Shown here piece after piece: positions 11,701 to 24,475 of a DNA stretch of 63,174 nucleotides. Each line of letters opens with the position of its first letter. Position 1 is the stretch's first letter. Under the pieces are notes generated by a model. It was not told the origin of the DNA and made no database searches. It worked only from the letters and a program-made list of their open reading frames with translations. The position numbers and the translations under genes were made by a program. The stretch is from Lingula anatina (lineage: Eukaryota; Brachiopoda; Lingulata; Lingulida; Lingulidae). Location: positions 271,921 through 335,094 of the forward strand of contig NW_019775539.1 in NCBI RefSeq assembly GCF_001039355.2, written 5' to 3'.

Positions 11701-13997
11701 ATTCACGCCTTTGTCACATTTTACCACATTCATGGCCTACAACGTGTACAAGTATTCTCCCTAGCTTTTCCCACTTATGTTTGTTCCAAGCTTTGGCAAT
11801 AGCGCTTGTCTAACTAAAAATACAAAATGAGAATAATAATAATAATTTTCATCAAAAGATCTCCTGAGCTTAATAAATATACAGCCCTTGATCAATACCA
11901 TGTCTATTTCTTCTTAAGACTTTCACAATTTTGTTTGCTATTTCTCTCTTAATATTTTTAAATCTCATTCAATTACCACCACCACTAATATTAATAATAA
12001 TAATGTTTATCGAACGTGTGCATCTGAAAGTGACTTTGGTAAAAGTTGAAGATTGCGTGCACGTTTTTTCACTTTTTAAGATTTTAGCTCTTAATTTGTG
12101 AAGTTTCTTAAAAAAACATACGAAACATATGACTCTTGCTTTCCTTAACCTGTATATTTTGATAGCTGTTTATTAACCATATCATATCATATTATTCATT
12201 TATTCTTTCTTATATAAACAGTAACATTAGAAGTACTGGTGGCGTAAACATGTTTTATAACTTTACGAGTTAGTGAATTATATTAAATAATCATATTGTC
12301 ATAAAAAGAGTTTATATGGGATATTTAAATAATGTTTTCAACGTGCAAGGACAAATACAGATAACATATTGAACTGGAGGATATAACGGAAAATCTCACA
12401 CCCTTTTGTACACCAGATATGTGAACAGTCCGTAACATGCATATCCAATGCCTCATGTTTTTAATGCTCCTTTCCCATTTTAGGTACTGAAGTGCCCCAT
12501 ACTAGTGGTAGGTATACAGTTAAACCAGTGTCTCCTGGTAAACGTATTTATAAAGTCATAAATTCTTCTGATCTTTATCATAATCAAACTGATTTCATTG
12601 TACGATTATTGTTTAATGTGAATTTTTAAAAATTGTTAATAACCCAATACATCAAATGGATAGCTAAACAACTATTATCCATATCACTGCAGTCCCTCAG
12701 TGGTGCATACAGATGAGTATCTAGATAATTACACTTTATCAAAATTGACTTGAGCAAACTGAATTTTTACATTAAGCTTTTATTTTCACCTCTGATAAAA
12801 TAAAATTAAAAGTGCAGGCACTTTATATATTTACATAACCTTAAGAGGCATTACTAAATATTTGAATAGAAAAAGGTATTTAACGTATTAGAAAGTATTT
12901 CTGTAAAATCCTTTTGTGAAATACTTCTGAAACGAGACAACCATATATGTATCTATATTTTTTTCAGGGATGATAGCAGGTATTGCTATTTCATTAGTGA
13001 TCATCTTGGTAATTGTCGGCGTCGGCTTTTGGTGGAGGAGGTAAGAAAGCCCATTTGTCTCAAGGATTACCTGTGCATGTTATAATTCCAGTAATCAGAC
13101 TTAAATCAGTTTAAAACATTGCCATCGAATCTTGGAAATTCGTTGTGGTGTGAATTTTGATAGGACCGATCGGTCTTAACCTTATAACATGACTTCTGTG
13201 GTATTTTTTAAAAGAATTCGATTGGCAGCATGGAGGCATGGTTAATAACAGTTTCAAGATTCATATGTTTAAATAACATTTTAACCCAATGAAACTTCTC
13301 ATTGTCTTTGGTCTATGCAGGTATTTAACAATATGTCATTTAATTCAGGAAAAGAAAGACTAATACACATATCACCAAGGCCTCTGTTCTGTATACCGAC
13401 GAGACAGCTGGGTCTTACTATGACCATGTTGCGACAGAAGACGGTCTGGATTCCCAGACACCGAAAAGAGAAACTCGTCCTTATTACAAGGAATTGGTAA
13501 CTAGGGCGGCTTACGATTCAAAACAGGCAAAACATGGCGAACAAGCACAAACAGGATCTGCTGAAATTGATAACGTCACGAATGAAAACATCGTGGTAGG
13601 AGGCACAAATGGTGTCCATGCTGGGCACAGAGTTTCAGACAGAAACAGCAACATGATAGGAAGCGGAACTTACGCAAGTATTGACCGCGATGATGGAGCA
13701 GATTTAAAAGCAGATTTCGGGCGAAGTTTTGGCACCTACTCTACTATGGATGACGTCAACGTGCCTCACTTTACGTCACTAGATGCTACCAAAGGCATGG
13801 GGCGTGAGCCTCCGTCCAGCGACAATGACAATGGCAATAAAGTCACTGACAGCGCTTTAAGTGAAGACGACATTTCCCAACTTTATGGAAAAGTAGACAT
13901 GGCAAAAAAGAGGAAGTATCGTCAGCAGCATGAAGGATATCCAGACGATACCATTGACGAAATAGAGATGACTGAAAATGATATATATGGGAAATGA
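7615..13997 (+). CDS. C-type lectin receptor 2: two CTLDs, one TM, SxYxxV tail
   Basis: Eleven coding exons join in frame to 658 aa: 7615-7729, 9002-9223, 9435-9623, 9848-10129, 10426-10587, 10920-10976, 11377-11454, 11587-11682, 12484-12537, 12968-13040 and 13349-13997. The order is signal peptide, CTLD1 (QPD kept, WLGG), CTLD2 (WIGL, YICE, no EPN/QPD), a stalk from four small Thr/Ser-rich exons, a TM segment (about 420-441, ending FWWRR) and a tail of about 215 aa. The tail holds SYYDHV (Y467), YKEL, YASI and YGKV; the first fits the ITIM consensus. It lacks the first ITAM tyrosine of gene 1, having DSQTPKR there. All splice junctions are GT-AG. It is a near twin of gene 3. Ligand and partners are unknown. 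Confidence 0.88.
8636..8698. repeat. (AT)n microsatellite
   Basis: About 60 bases of alternating AT lie in intron 1 of lectin gene 2. The matching position in gene 3 (about 17170) has only a remnant, so the expansion followed the duplication. Confidence 0.9.
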
Positions 13998-14221
13998 GCA
14001 GTAGTATCTTTTGTATATTAGGAGATCAAAGGATTTAAAGGCCAGCTAACACTTTACTCTCAAAACCACCTGTATACTTTTAAAATGCTTAAGAATAAAT
14101 CTGTTACCCGCATAGAAGTAGGCTTTATCGTATAATGGAAGCTCCAGCATATTCTTACTCGACAAATTATTTGAGTAATATGCCTGGCCTCCCTTTTTTT
14201 TTTATTTTTTTCTTGTTTATA

Positions 14222-14413
14222 GCAACCACTGACCCCCCCTCCCCCTTCGATTTCTGGTCTCCTCTTGAAATTAGAATTTTGACTAGCCGAATCATAGTTC
14301 TAAACCGTACCAAATTGCACCGTTCGCCCTCTAAAATACCCACGCCAAGGGGGGGGGGAGGTCGGCGTCGCATCTGCGGACCCCCCTTCAAATAAAACTG
14401 GATCCGCCCCTGG
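14222..14413. mobile_element. likely MITE insertion downstream of lectin gene 2
   Basis: The 3' flanks of genes 2 and 3 align until this point (CCACTGACC), after which gene 2 carries about 190 extra bases ending in ACTGGATCCGCCCCTG. A similar end, CTGGATCCGCTCCTG, occurs at about 28795. The left boundary is defined by the paralogous empty site and not by a clear inverted repeat. Confidence 0.5.
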
Positions 14414-15627
14414 GCACAACCATCGCATTTCCCCGCACTTCGCCACACTGTGAATTCAACTGGTGATCGCCCACAGGGCCCGATCCCAACGATTATCTTA
14501 GCCACTACTTGGGTCTCGGCTATTGCTGATAAACAACATCAGCCCATGGAAATAAATACCACGTACTTCCATTATCAGGCGTAGAGAACAAGACAAATAT
14601 CAGCACAATAACCAATTGTGCCCTGTGTCCCTACAAGGACGGGGCGTGTGGGAGGTGGGGAGTCCATGAGGGGATTATGCGGCATTGTTTTTAACTGGGT
14701 CGGCCATATTTGATTCTCGGATTAGTAAGTCCGTGGACCAACTTGTTCTGAATGGGCCCATAACAGCAACATAAGGAATCTGATTTCATGCATGGTTTTT
14801 TTCAAGTATCGATGATAAATTCTCTGTTAAAATGGGATCATCCCGGCCCAGGAAGAGCCTACACCACATCTTAAGACGGACAGATAAAGAACTCCGAAAG
14901 AAATTTTCAGGTGGTATTTTCTAAACTTATAAAAATAACTTCCACGTATGCTAAAGCTTCTGCTTCTGTCTGCTATTTGAAGTAGGCCTATTAGCGAGCA
15001 CGGTTCGATTTTACATTGTTAAAGTAACCCTGTATTAGTGTAACCTATATTGTGGCTGCAGAAATAGTCACGTCACAGGTCATGGATCAGGTCCCTTCAC
15101 GTGAAGATGAACAGATTCCATGCACTGTTTGTTGACGACATCGTGCCATTTCAACAAATATTCGAAATGCGTGCGCGTCCATGCGTGCGTACGACTGTGG
15201 GTGTGAACTTGAAGGGGGGAACTGACGGAGCAGGAATTCCAACAGAAATAACTTGTAACAGTCATCATTCTAAACGTTCACAGATCCGGTGTTAATTTGT
15301 AGTTTCAACACGAACGTTTCACCATGACTCGCCATTGTTAAAGTAACCTCATATTTAGGTTAACCTATATTGCAAATCGTCAATAAAGTATATCATAGCC
15401 CCCTCCGGCACCTGAGTGAGTATGTATTGAATCCCCGCATAGAAAAAGTACACAGAGGTGTTTTGTTAGTCTTTTATCCACTTCCTCTGCGTTTATATAC
15501 ACAAAAAGAGAAGTAAGAAAAGTACGTAATGCTTGGTGTTTATCCTGATTCAAGTGAGTCAGTGCTGGAAGGCGGAAGAGAAAATCATGAGGAGCATGAG
15601 TTGACATACAGGTGTAGACGACACAAG
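14414..15627 (+). repeat. duplicated upstream segment of lectin gene 3
   Basis: This is the counterpart of 6500-7614. It matches except for about 200 extra bases at 14445-14640. It ends in the 5' leader of gene 3 (AAGAGAAGTAAGAAAAGTAC onward), with the same spacing to the ATG as in gene 2. No other gene is seen here. Confidence 0.75.
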
Positions 15628-18600
15628 ATGGCAGAAGTAACTTTATGTAACATGGCTGGCTGTACAATAACAATGTTATCTGTGCTGTTGATCATTCTCT
15701 CACTCCTGGGTAGTGTACAGGGCTGTGATGTAGCAGGAAGCCGTAAGTAGAATACTTTTGTAATGAACCTTTTACATATGCCTATGATGAATGTCCTAAA
15801 CTTATATAATTTTAAAGGCTTAATTCAAGCGTGGGCTCGAAATAGGACATTACATGTTCGTCTAACTTAGTGGATAACACCATCCGAAGACTCCACGGTT
15901 CGTGTCAGATTTACGTAAGGTCGCTCAAAGAAAACCCAAGTCCACCTAATGACCAGTTAAATGATTTATTCGTTGACGCTAGGTAACTACATATTCTAAG
16001 TGAAGTCCCCAACTCCTAACTCGTCAGCTCCGTACTCCGTCGCTTCCAATCTCCTCCTCCGCTGCTTCCTTCTACATGTCTCCCTGTATCTCCCTGTCCA
16101 ATTCTCATCACTTACTTTAAATACTATTTTGTTATCTTTACATGGATCCAGTGCTGCACTAGTATGAGATGTACGTCAAACATAATTACCTTTAATTGTA
16201 TAATTAATTTCTTTACTTCGGCGTCATACACAGAGACCGCCGCATTACTCAAGAGCTATTAGACTAGATCTACAAGACATTACGTCATACGATTTCGTAT
16301 GATCTTTATGTCGGACCCGACACTTTGAACAACTAGGGTATAACATGGGAGTGAATATATAACTCTTTTCTTTGTATCTTGACACCTCGTGTGCTCAGTT
16401 GAGTGTGTGAGCTTTAACGTGACCATGATACAAGGTGCGAGTATAGTGAACAAATATTAACGTTCTTAAATAATCACCAATTTTTAAATATTAACGTTCT
16501 TAAATAATCACCAATTTTTAAATATTAAATATTTAGATATTAAAATATCAAACTACATCAATTTGATATCAAACTAGTAAACTACAGTAGCAACAAAGGT
16601 GTACACATGGGTGGGTGGGGTTGTATTTTAGTCAAACAAGAGTCTTCGAATGTACTCTACTTCTCATGTGAACGTTTAACCCATTGTTGACAAGTAGTCC
16701 TATGCTAACCACGTACTAGTACCAAAGGTGTACACATGGGTGGGTGGGGTTGTATTTTAGTCAAACAAGAGTCTTCGAATGTACTCTACTTCTCATGTGA
16801 ACGTTTAACCCATTGTTGACAAGTAGTCCTATGCTAACCACGTACTAGTACCACGCCCAGATGATAAAAATACACATCTTTCAAATATTCAGTAAGACTC
16901 ATCATACTAAAAACTATGATGTGACGAGTCAGCAAAAGTTATTATTTACAAACAATTTTGCACAAATTTCGTTTGTGGGGTTGCCTTTTCGAACAACTGT
17001 AGTGTTAATGTTTTTGCTGGATATCCTGTGTCCATATTGAAGTAACTTATGCCATTCTTTGAGTAAGTGATAAAATTTCACTTTTATAATTCCGCAATGA
17101 CAGCCTACATTTAAATGCTGCAGATGCTTGAAGCATGAAGGGTTTATATCTAACGATAGGCCTATACTGCATATATTTGAGGTAAATACTTACGAGTTTA
17201 ATCAGATTACAAACTATGGGTGAGCGTTAAAAGTTTCTTACTTTTCCGGCATCAAACATATACTTTTTTGAAAGGAAAAAGTAGGTTTTGTGCAAATTCG
17301 TCTCAATTTCATTCGCAAAAATACATGACGGACAGCAGAAATTTGGCGTCAGAAAAAAATGCATAAAAAAGCAATAATAATTTTTGATATTCAGATTCAG
17401 TTTTAAGGTGCCTGATTGGTAGTATTGCTACTTGCTAAGATGTGTTATATATGCTGAGGCTAAAATATACATGTATGTGATGTCTTTCAGGTTGTCTTAA
17501 CGGTACATGTTACTTTGTGAACACTAACGCAACGATGTGGCCAAACGCCTCGGAACAATGTGATAAAACATGCAGCGGTAGATTGGCTGTGGTTAAAGAC
17601 AATGACACCCAGATATTTCTACATAAAATGACATCATCAGAGGTTTGGCTGGGTGGCAAGGAGGTCAATTTAACAGACTGGATGTGGATAGACCAGGAGG
17701 GTGCGTTAACTGGTATGTAAAACAGTGTATAGAAAACTACCTCCCTCTCTCTCCACAGCCCTATGAACATACTTCACACGGCGCTGCGTTATGCCATTAG
17801 CATGTATTTGTAGGTGTAACCTTACCAAAGACAGTGATCAAGTAAATCTCCCTGTACCCTCACCAAGAGCAATCTCTTTTTCAGCAACAACCTACACATA
17901 CTGGAGCGGCCCACAGACATCTACTAATATAGGACAATCGATAGGACAACAACCAGATACAAATAATGGACATGGTCTTAAGTACCAGCCTGCAGTAGCT
18001 CTAATAAGGGTAGGCAACACGACAGAGACGTTTCCTTGGGTGGACAGAGAATACTTACAGACCCAGGCATCTGGTGTCATATGTGAAGCAGGTAAAGCAG
18101 CTGTCATAGGATATTTAAATCATGATTTTTCTTAAAAGAGGAAACTGCTATTTCAAGTTTATATAGATGACAGAACATGAAATGTCTTACTAAATTATAT
18201 AAGAAAAGTACAGTGAAAAAGTATGTGAGAGATCCATATTATTAACCCTTTATATTCTTATACAAACTTTGTTAATCTTCTTCACATTTTACGTTAAGTT
18301 TGTTTCTTTCTTTAAAGTGCTAATATCCCTCTTTACGCATAGACTAAGACCTACATTTCCAGACAAGCAAAGCCAAGTATGCCGAGGTAATCACAGTTTC
18401 CACTGGGTTCAGAACAACAGCAGGTGGACAGAGATAAAGCACGAGGCATGTGTTTTCATCAGTGTACAACCAACATCTGAAATAATCACCTGGTTTGAAG
18501 GCCATAGGTTATGCAGAGAAGCTGGAGGAAAACTTCTGAAGATAGACAACGACACAGTTCAGAAAAACGTGGAAAATAGACTAAACAACAGTGGGCCGCG

Positions 18601-21398
18601 GTATTATTGGATGGGCTTGGTTCACAGTGAATGGAAATGGGTGAACGGTAGGTGAAATATTAGGGCTGTCATTGTTAAGCCATTAAGTGGATTATTGCAA
18701 CTAAACTAATAATCTTCTGTCTACAGACGGTACTTTTTATATTTTATTGAGTTCTTTTATTGCTTTTCAAACATATTATCCTTTAAAAACCAATATGTTG
18801 ATAGAAGTTTTTTTTTTTCATTCGGTCCATTATGTATTCATGGTATTCATTTAATATGAAACGGGCCTGAGCTATACTTCTCAGTAATGACTCGAACTGT
18901 TTATTAGTTTGGTTCTTGCATTGCATGGACTGTCGATCCACTTTAGGTTCTACAGTAATAAACAGTAACAAAAAATTAACATTTCCATTCGTATTCCTTC
19001 CTGGTCTTTTATCAGGCGACTTCTTGAACATAGTTCATGTTCTTATGGGAGATTACTATTGCATTTTCAAACTGATTATAAGACATAATTTTTAGTTATT
19101 ATATTATTTATAATAATAATTATTATTATTATTATTAAAATTATTATTGTTGTTGCATTTCCAAGGTTTGGTAGAAACTGTTTCGAGGATTCAACAGGCT
19201 ATACATACATTGTAGTGTCGTCAATCATTATTTTTACGTTACTAACTCCACCATTGAGTCACTTGCGAATATCAATAAGTTATAAGGATAATATGAATGA
19301 ATAATTATACGGCATTGTTACAGGTGACACGGATTACCCCATTAATCTGATGTTTTGGAGACCGACCATGTATCCACCATATAACACAGGACCAACATGT
19401 CTTGCACTGGAAGGGAATGCAAGTGACGTCACCAGAAGCTGGGTGATGAAAGATTGCAGCAAGACACTGCCATATATCTGTGAATATCCACTAGGTGAGT
19501 CAGTCTGTATCTGAATACATGTTGAAAAACATTCATTCAAGATCTGAATTTTTTTAAATTCAACGAGAAAACAAACGAACAATGCTATAGAAATTGAAAC
19601 ACTCGCAAAAAGATATTAAAGGAAGCGTGACAAGCGTGCGCTTTGCAGTCGATAAGTTATCTCGCAAAACTGATGCACTGACGCATATGTATATTACAGA
19701 GAGGTAATTAAGTGAGGGGATTCAGCTCTAAAATATAAAGTAATTTTTTCTTCATTCAGCAGCTTAATATTGACATTGTTTACCTCCAATATTTAGGTGT
19801 CTATAAGAGCATCTTCATCAGGGATTACAATTTCAATATTTTTTTCTGATAACATTACACAGCTGAGCTCAAAGTTGTTTTGTGGTTTAGGAATTTCCTT
19901 AGTTTTAAAGCTTAGTACTTTTCATTACAGGAGCAACAGCTTTGTCAACTACTACGACTGGTGAAGGAAATCGTCCAGTTACATCGGGTAAAAAAAGACA
20001 CAACTGAATTTAACTGATTGTTTAATAAATGAAGCTATTCATATCTCATTAATATCGGTTCAACTTTACTCAATTACCTCCACATTATCATACACGCACA
20101 AAAACGTACATGGTAAACCATGGTGCAAATTACTTACCTATGCTACGAATGAACCTTAAATAACGACCACTACTTGCCTACATTTATATGTGACACAGGG
20201 GTGAGGTACCCTGATTGTCAGGGCACTTTAAAGCTAGCTTGCTCACTTTTCATACCTTTGCATGGGGAGCTTTACAGTAGTCAGTATTGCTGATATGGCT
20301 TACATATGAAATCAAGATCAAATTGGCAATACTGAAATCTAGAACCTAGGGTAGGGTGAGGAACTACCTCGTACGATTCTGTACTTAGGGAGTTAAATTC
20401 CCAAGACGGAAGTACGTTGAGTATATTGAACTTCACTTCAAATTGTATATGAACCGAGAAACTACATATTTATTCGTGCCATAATATGCCCATGAATAAA
20501 GCACAGGTGCTGAGCTTACCTATGCCCCAATTTTAGTGTGCATCAAGAGGCTGGCGAAATAGGAGTTTACCCATCTTGTTCTTTATCTTTTATAATTAAA
20601 TACAATACTGACCAACACTTCTGTCGTTTTAAGTTTAAAACGCTAGGTTCACTTAAAAGTTGCTTCTGTCTTTTCTTTCAAGTGTTGTGGGTTCCACATC
20701 CTTCGGCAAGCTTCTTTTTAAGAACCTTTTTACCACTTTACTTTTTATAGATGCTCCCATGACAAGTAGGCCTACCACCAAGATCGTGACTTTAAATCCT
20801 TCAACAAAAGATTACAGAACAACAACAGGTACCGGCGTGTGCGGTTTTTTATCTCTAATTAAATTTTGCTTCAACATTGACGCAATACAGTAAAACAATA
20901 CAAGTTGTTCGTTAAAAGTAGTAGTGTCCTTTTTTCTAAAATGATTTGTGTCCTGTGTTACAGATGGCACTTCAGTTACCCCCACTTCTATGACCGATGG
21001 AGTAAATGTGTCGTCAGCAGTCACTGAGACAGTCACTGTGAGAAGAAGTACTGACATACGTGAGGCTATTTAGTTACTATTCACGCCTTTGTCACCTTTT
21101 ACCACATCCATCGCCAACTACTTTTACAAGTTTTCTCCCTAGCTTTTCCCATTAATTTTTTGTTCCAAGCTATGGCAATAGCGCTAGTCTAACTGAAAAT
21201 ACAAAGTGATGATAATAATCATAGTTTTCATCAGAGATCTCCCGAACTTAATACATTTACAGCCCTTGATCAATACCATGTATATTTCTTCTTAAGACTG
21301 TCACAATTTTGTTTGCTATTTCTCTCTTAATTTCTCTCTACTTCTCATGTGAACGTCTCTTAATATTTTTAAATCTCATTCAATTACCACCACCACTT

Positions 21399-21429
<31 letters not shown>

Positions 21430-23946
21430 TAATGCTTATCGAACGTGTGCATCTGAAAGTGACTTTGGTAAAAGTTGAAAATTTCGTGCACCTTTTTTTT
21501 TTTTTTTTTTTTTTAAGATTTTAGCTCTTAATTTCTGAAGTTTCTCAACAAAAACATACGAAACATATGACTCTTGCTTTTCTTAACCTGTATATTTTGA
21601 TAGCCGTTTATTTACCATATTATATTATTGTGAATTGTATTAGGTAATAATATTATCATAAAAAAGTTTACATGGGATATTTTTAAAATGGGAATATTTT
21701 TACATGAGATATTTAAAAATACAGTTTTCAACGTGCAAGGACACGTACAGATAACATATTAAACTGGGAGTTATGACTGAAAATCGCACACCCCTTTGTA
21801 CACCTGATGAATGAACAGGCCATAACACCCACTGCCTCATGTTTTAAATGCTCCTTTTACATTTTAGGTAATAAAGTGCCCTATACTGGTGGGAAGACAG
21901 TTGAACCAATGTCTCCTGGTAAGAGTATTTAATTAATAATTAAATTTTTCGATCTTTATTGTCAGAGAATTAAGCTCTCCTGGGTGTAGAGATCGAAAGA
22001 GGGGAGGAGAGAGGAGAGTCGGGGCCATGCGGTGCGTTACTGTTTCAGACAGAGTGTGGAAGCGTTTTAAGCGCTGGACGTTGTAGTTAGGAGATTTATT
22101 GTTGGAAAAGACTGTGTTGATGTTCCGTGGACTGCACTGAATGCTTTGATACCATAAATGCACCAAGTTATGGCATAAACTAACCAAGATAGGAATCGGC
22201 GGCAAGTACACGTGTACCTCTCTGTTACACTGCATTAGTTACTGTTGCGTTATGTACTGTGATAATCTGGAAACTGATCTTTATTCAGTGGAAATCTTAA
22301 AATTTCGAAAATAATATAGGAGACATTCAGAACATATGCAAATGCGCTGTTGTTTTTCCTGACATTTATCATAATAAAACTGAAAGCATTTTATAATACG
22401 ATTATTGCTTAATGCGAAAATTTTATGATTGATTTTTAAAATAACACAGCAAATGGATAGTTCACTATAGAAAAAACTATTACCCATATCATTGCAGTAT
22501 CTAGATAATTGCACTTTATCAACAGAAAATTGACTCGAGCAAACTGAATGTTTACTTTAAGCTTTTATTTTCACCACTGGTAAAATAAAATTGAAAGTGC
22601 AGGTAGTTTATATATTTACATAAGCTTAAAAGGCATTTTAGCTTATTCAAATATTTATTAAAATAAATATTTGAATTGAAGGTATTTAACACAGGCCCGT
22701 AGCCAGCAATTTCAGAGAGGGGGGATCGTTTTCTGAAAAAGTGGACCTTTTGCCATAAAATCCTCATGTACATAGATCAAATTTTACCCAAAGTGGACCT
22801 TTTCCAAGTAAAAAGGTGGGTTATTTTGAACCCCCCCCCCCCCCGAACTCCCCTGGCTACGGGCCTATAACGTAGTACAAAATATTTCTGAAATGAGACG
22901 ACCAAATATGTATCTATATACTTCAGGGATAATAGCAGGTATTGCTGTCGGATGTTCAGTAGTCATCATCTTGGTAACTGTCGGCGTCGGCTTTTGGTGG
23001 AGGAGGTAAGAAAGCCCATTTGTCTCAAGGATTACCTGTGCATGTTATAATTCCAGTAATCAAACTTAAATCAGTTTAAAACATTACCATCGAATTTTCG
23101 CAATTCGTTATGGCTTGAATTTTGATAAGACCTATCAGTCGTATACTTATAACATGACTTCTGTGGTATTTTTTAAAAGAATTCGATTGCCAGCATGGAA
23201 GTACATGTATGCTTTTTAGCTTCTCCAAGTGTCATATGTTTAGATAACATTTAACCCAATTAAACCTCTCATTGTCTTTGGTCTAAGCAGGTGTTTAACA
23301 ATATCTCATTTAATTCAGGAAAAGAAAGACTAATACACATATCACCAAGGCCTCTGTTCAGTATACCGACGAGGCAGCTGGGTCTTACTATGACCATGTT
23401 GCGACAGAAGACGGTCTGGATTCCCAGAGACCTAAAAGAGAAACTCGTCCTTATTACAAGGGTTTGGTAACTAGGGCAGCTTACGATTCAAAACAGGCCG
23501 AATACGGCAAACAAGCACAAACAGGGTCTGCTGAAATTGATAACGTCACAAATGAGAACATCGTGGTGGGAGGAACCAATGGCGTCCATGCTGGGCAGAG
23601 AGTTTCAGACAGAAACAGCAACATGATAGGAAGCGGAACTTATGCAAGTATTGACCGCGATGATGGAACAGATTTAAATGCAGATTTCGGGCGAAGTTTT
23701 GGCACCTGTTCTACTATGGATGACGTCAACGTTGCTCCTCAGTTTACGTCACTAGATGCTACCAAAAGCGACAATGCCAGTGGCAATAAAGTCACTGACA
23801 GCGCTTTAAGTGAAGACGACATTTCCCAACTTTATGGAAAAGTAGACATGGCAAAAAAGAAGAAGTATCGTCAGCAGCATGAAGAAAATCCAGACGATAC
23901 CATTGACGAAATAGAGATGACTGAAAATGATATATACGGGGAATGA
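15628..23946 (+). CDS. C-type lectin receptor 3: two CTLDs, one TM, SxYxxV tail
   Basis: Eleven coding exons join in frame to 662 aa: 15628-15742, 17491-17712, 17885-18091, 18363-18647, 19324-19494, 19931-19987, 20751-20828, 20964-21059, 21868-21918, 22927-23005 and 23319-23946. The architecture and intron phases equal gene 2. The tail is nearly identical, with SYYDHV (Y478), YKGL and YGKV, and it ends NDIYGE. CTLD1 is six residues longer than in the other copies. Part of this comes from a slipped 12-base repeat (ATAGGACAATCG) just before the QPD triplet. Introns 1, 7 and 9 carry insertions absent from gene 2. Its high tail identity to gene 2 suggests recent duplication or gene conversion. 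Confidence 0.88.
15856..16320 (+). mobile_element. possible tRNA-derived SINE in lectin gene 3 intron 1
   Basis: This insertion is absent from the matching intron of gene 2. Its head contains TAACTTAGTGG (15863-15873), resembling a Pol III A box, and GGTTCGTGTC (15897-15906), resembling a B box, 33 bases apart as in tRNA genes. No intact cloverleaf is claimed. The body is unrecognised and its right end is uncertain. Confidence 0.35.
16595..16852. repeat. two-copy tandem duplication, 129-bp unit
   Basis: The unit starting AAAGGTGTACACATGGGTGG is repeated almost exactly at 16595-16723 and 16724-16852 in intron 1 of lectin gene 3. Gene 2 has a single copy near 7905-8030, so the duplication is specific to gene 3. 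Confidence 0.9.
22693..22866. mobile_element. MITE with 14-bp perfect terminal inverted repeats
   Basis: The element begins AGGCCCGTAGCCAG and ends CTGGCTACGGGCCT, which are exact inverse complements. It is 174 bases long and sits in intron 9 of lectin gene 3. A related end (CTGGCTAACGGGCCT) occurs at about 33827. It has no coding capacity. Confidence 0.85.
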
Positions 23947-24298
23947 ACAGTAGTATCTTTTGTATGATCGAATGATTAAAAAGCCAGTTTACACTAGTTA
24001 CACTGCTCAAAAACTACCAGTATACCTATGAAATGCTTAACAATAAATCTGCTATCTGCATAGTAGTATGCCTTATTGTATTATGCAAACTCCAGCATAT
24101 TCTGACCCGACAAAATACTTAAGGAATATGCCTGGCCTCTCTTAATTTTTTTCTTGTTCATATTAACCACTGACCAGCACTGTATTAAATTCCAAGTTAA
24201 AAAGTACGCTACAATTATACGATTGGCATGTGAATATTGAGCAGGGGCATTGGTAAGATTAACTTCAAAGGGATTGCCGGTGTCAAGCAACACAGAGT
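23947..24298. other. 3' flank of lectin gene 3
   Basis: The first 200 bases match the 3' flank of gene 2 and include AATAAATCTGC, a probable poly-A signal region. Nothing else is recognised. Confidence 0.5.
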
Positions 24299-24475
24299 CC
24301 TACCATTCTAGGGTCCGGCGGACCCGGTGTTTTAAAACTGAGAGTCCGGCGGACTCCCTGTCTCGAAATAACGGGTCCCGGACTCTATGTTCTGAAATGT
24401 AGAGTCCCCCTAGACACTCTATTTCAGTACGGAAAGTCCTAGGACCCTACGTTTTAATACTGAAAGTCCGCATTG
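24299..24475. repeat. degenerate tandem array of short palindromes
   Basis: About six units of 28-40 bases each pair a GC-rich palindrome of the type GAGTCCGGCGGACTC or GGGTCCGGCGGACCC with an AT-rich spacer such as TGTTTTAAAACTGA. The GC-rich blocks stand out strongly against the surrounding AT-rich DNA. It does not code for protein. Confidence 0.75.

Noticed and set aside
13413-13530. ITAM in lectin genes 2 and 3
   Set aside because: The YxxL/V motifs are over 20 residues apart or lack a hydrophobic +3 partner, so the spacing does not fit.
14135-14505. Open frames on both strands after lectin gene 2
   Set aside because: They fall in a MITE-like insertion with C/G runs, and the paralogous site in gene 3 has no such frame.
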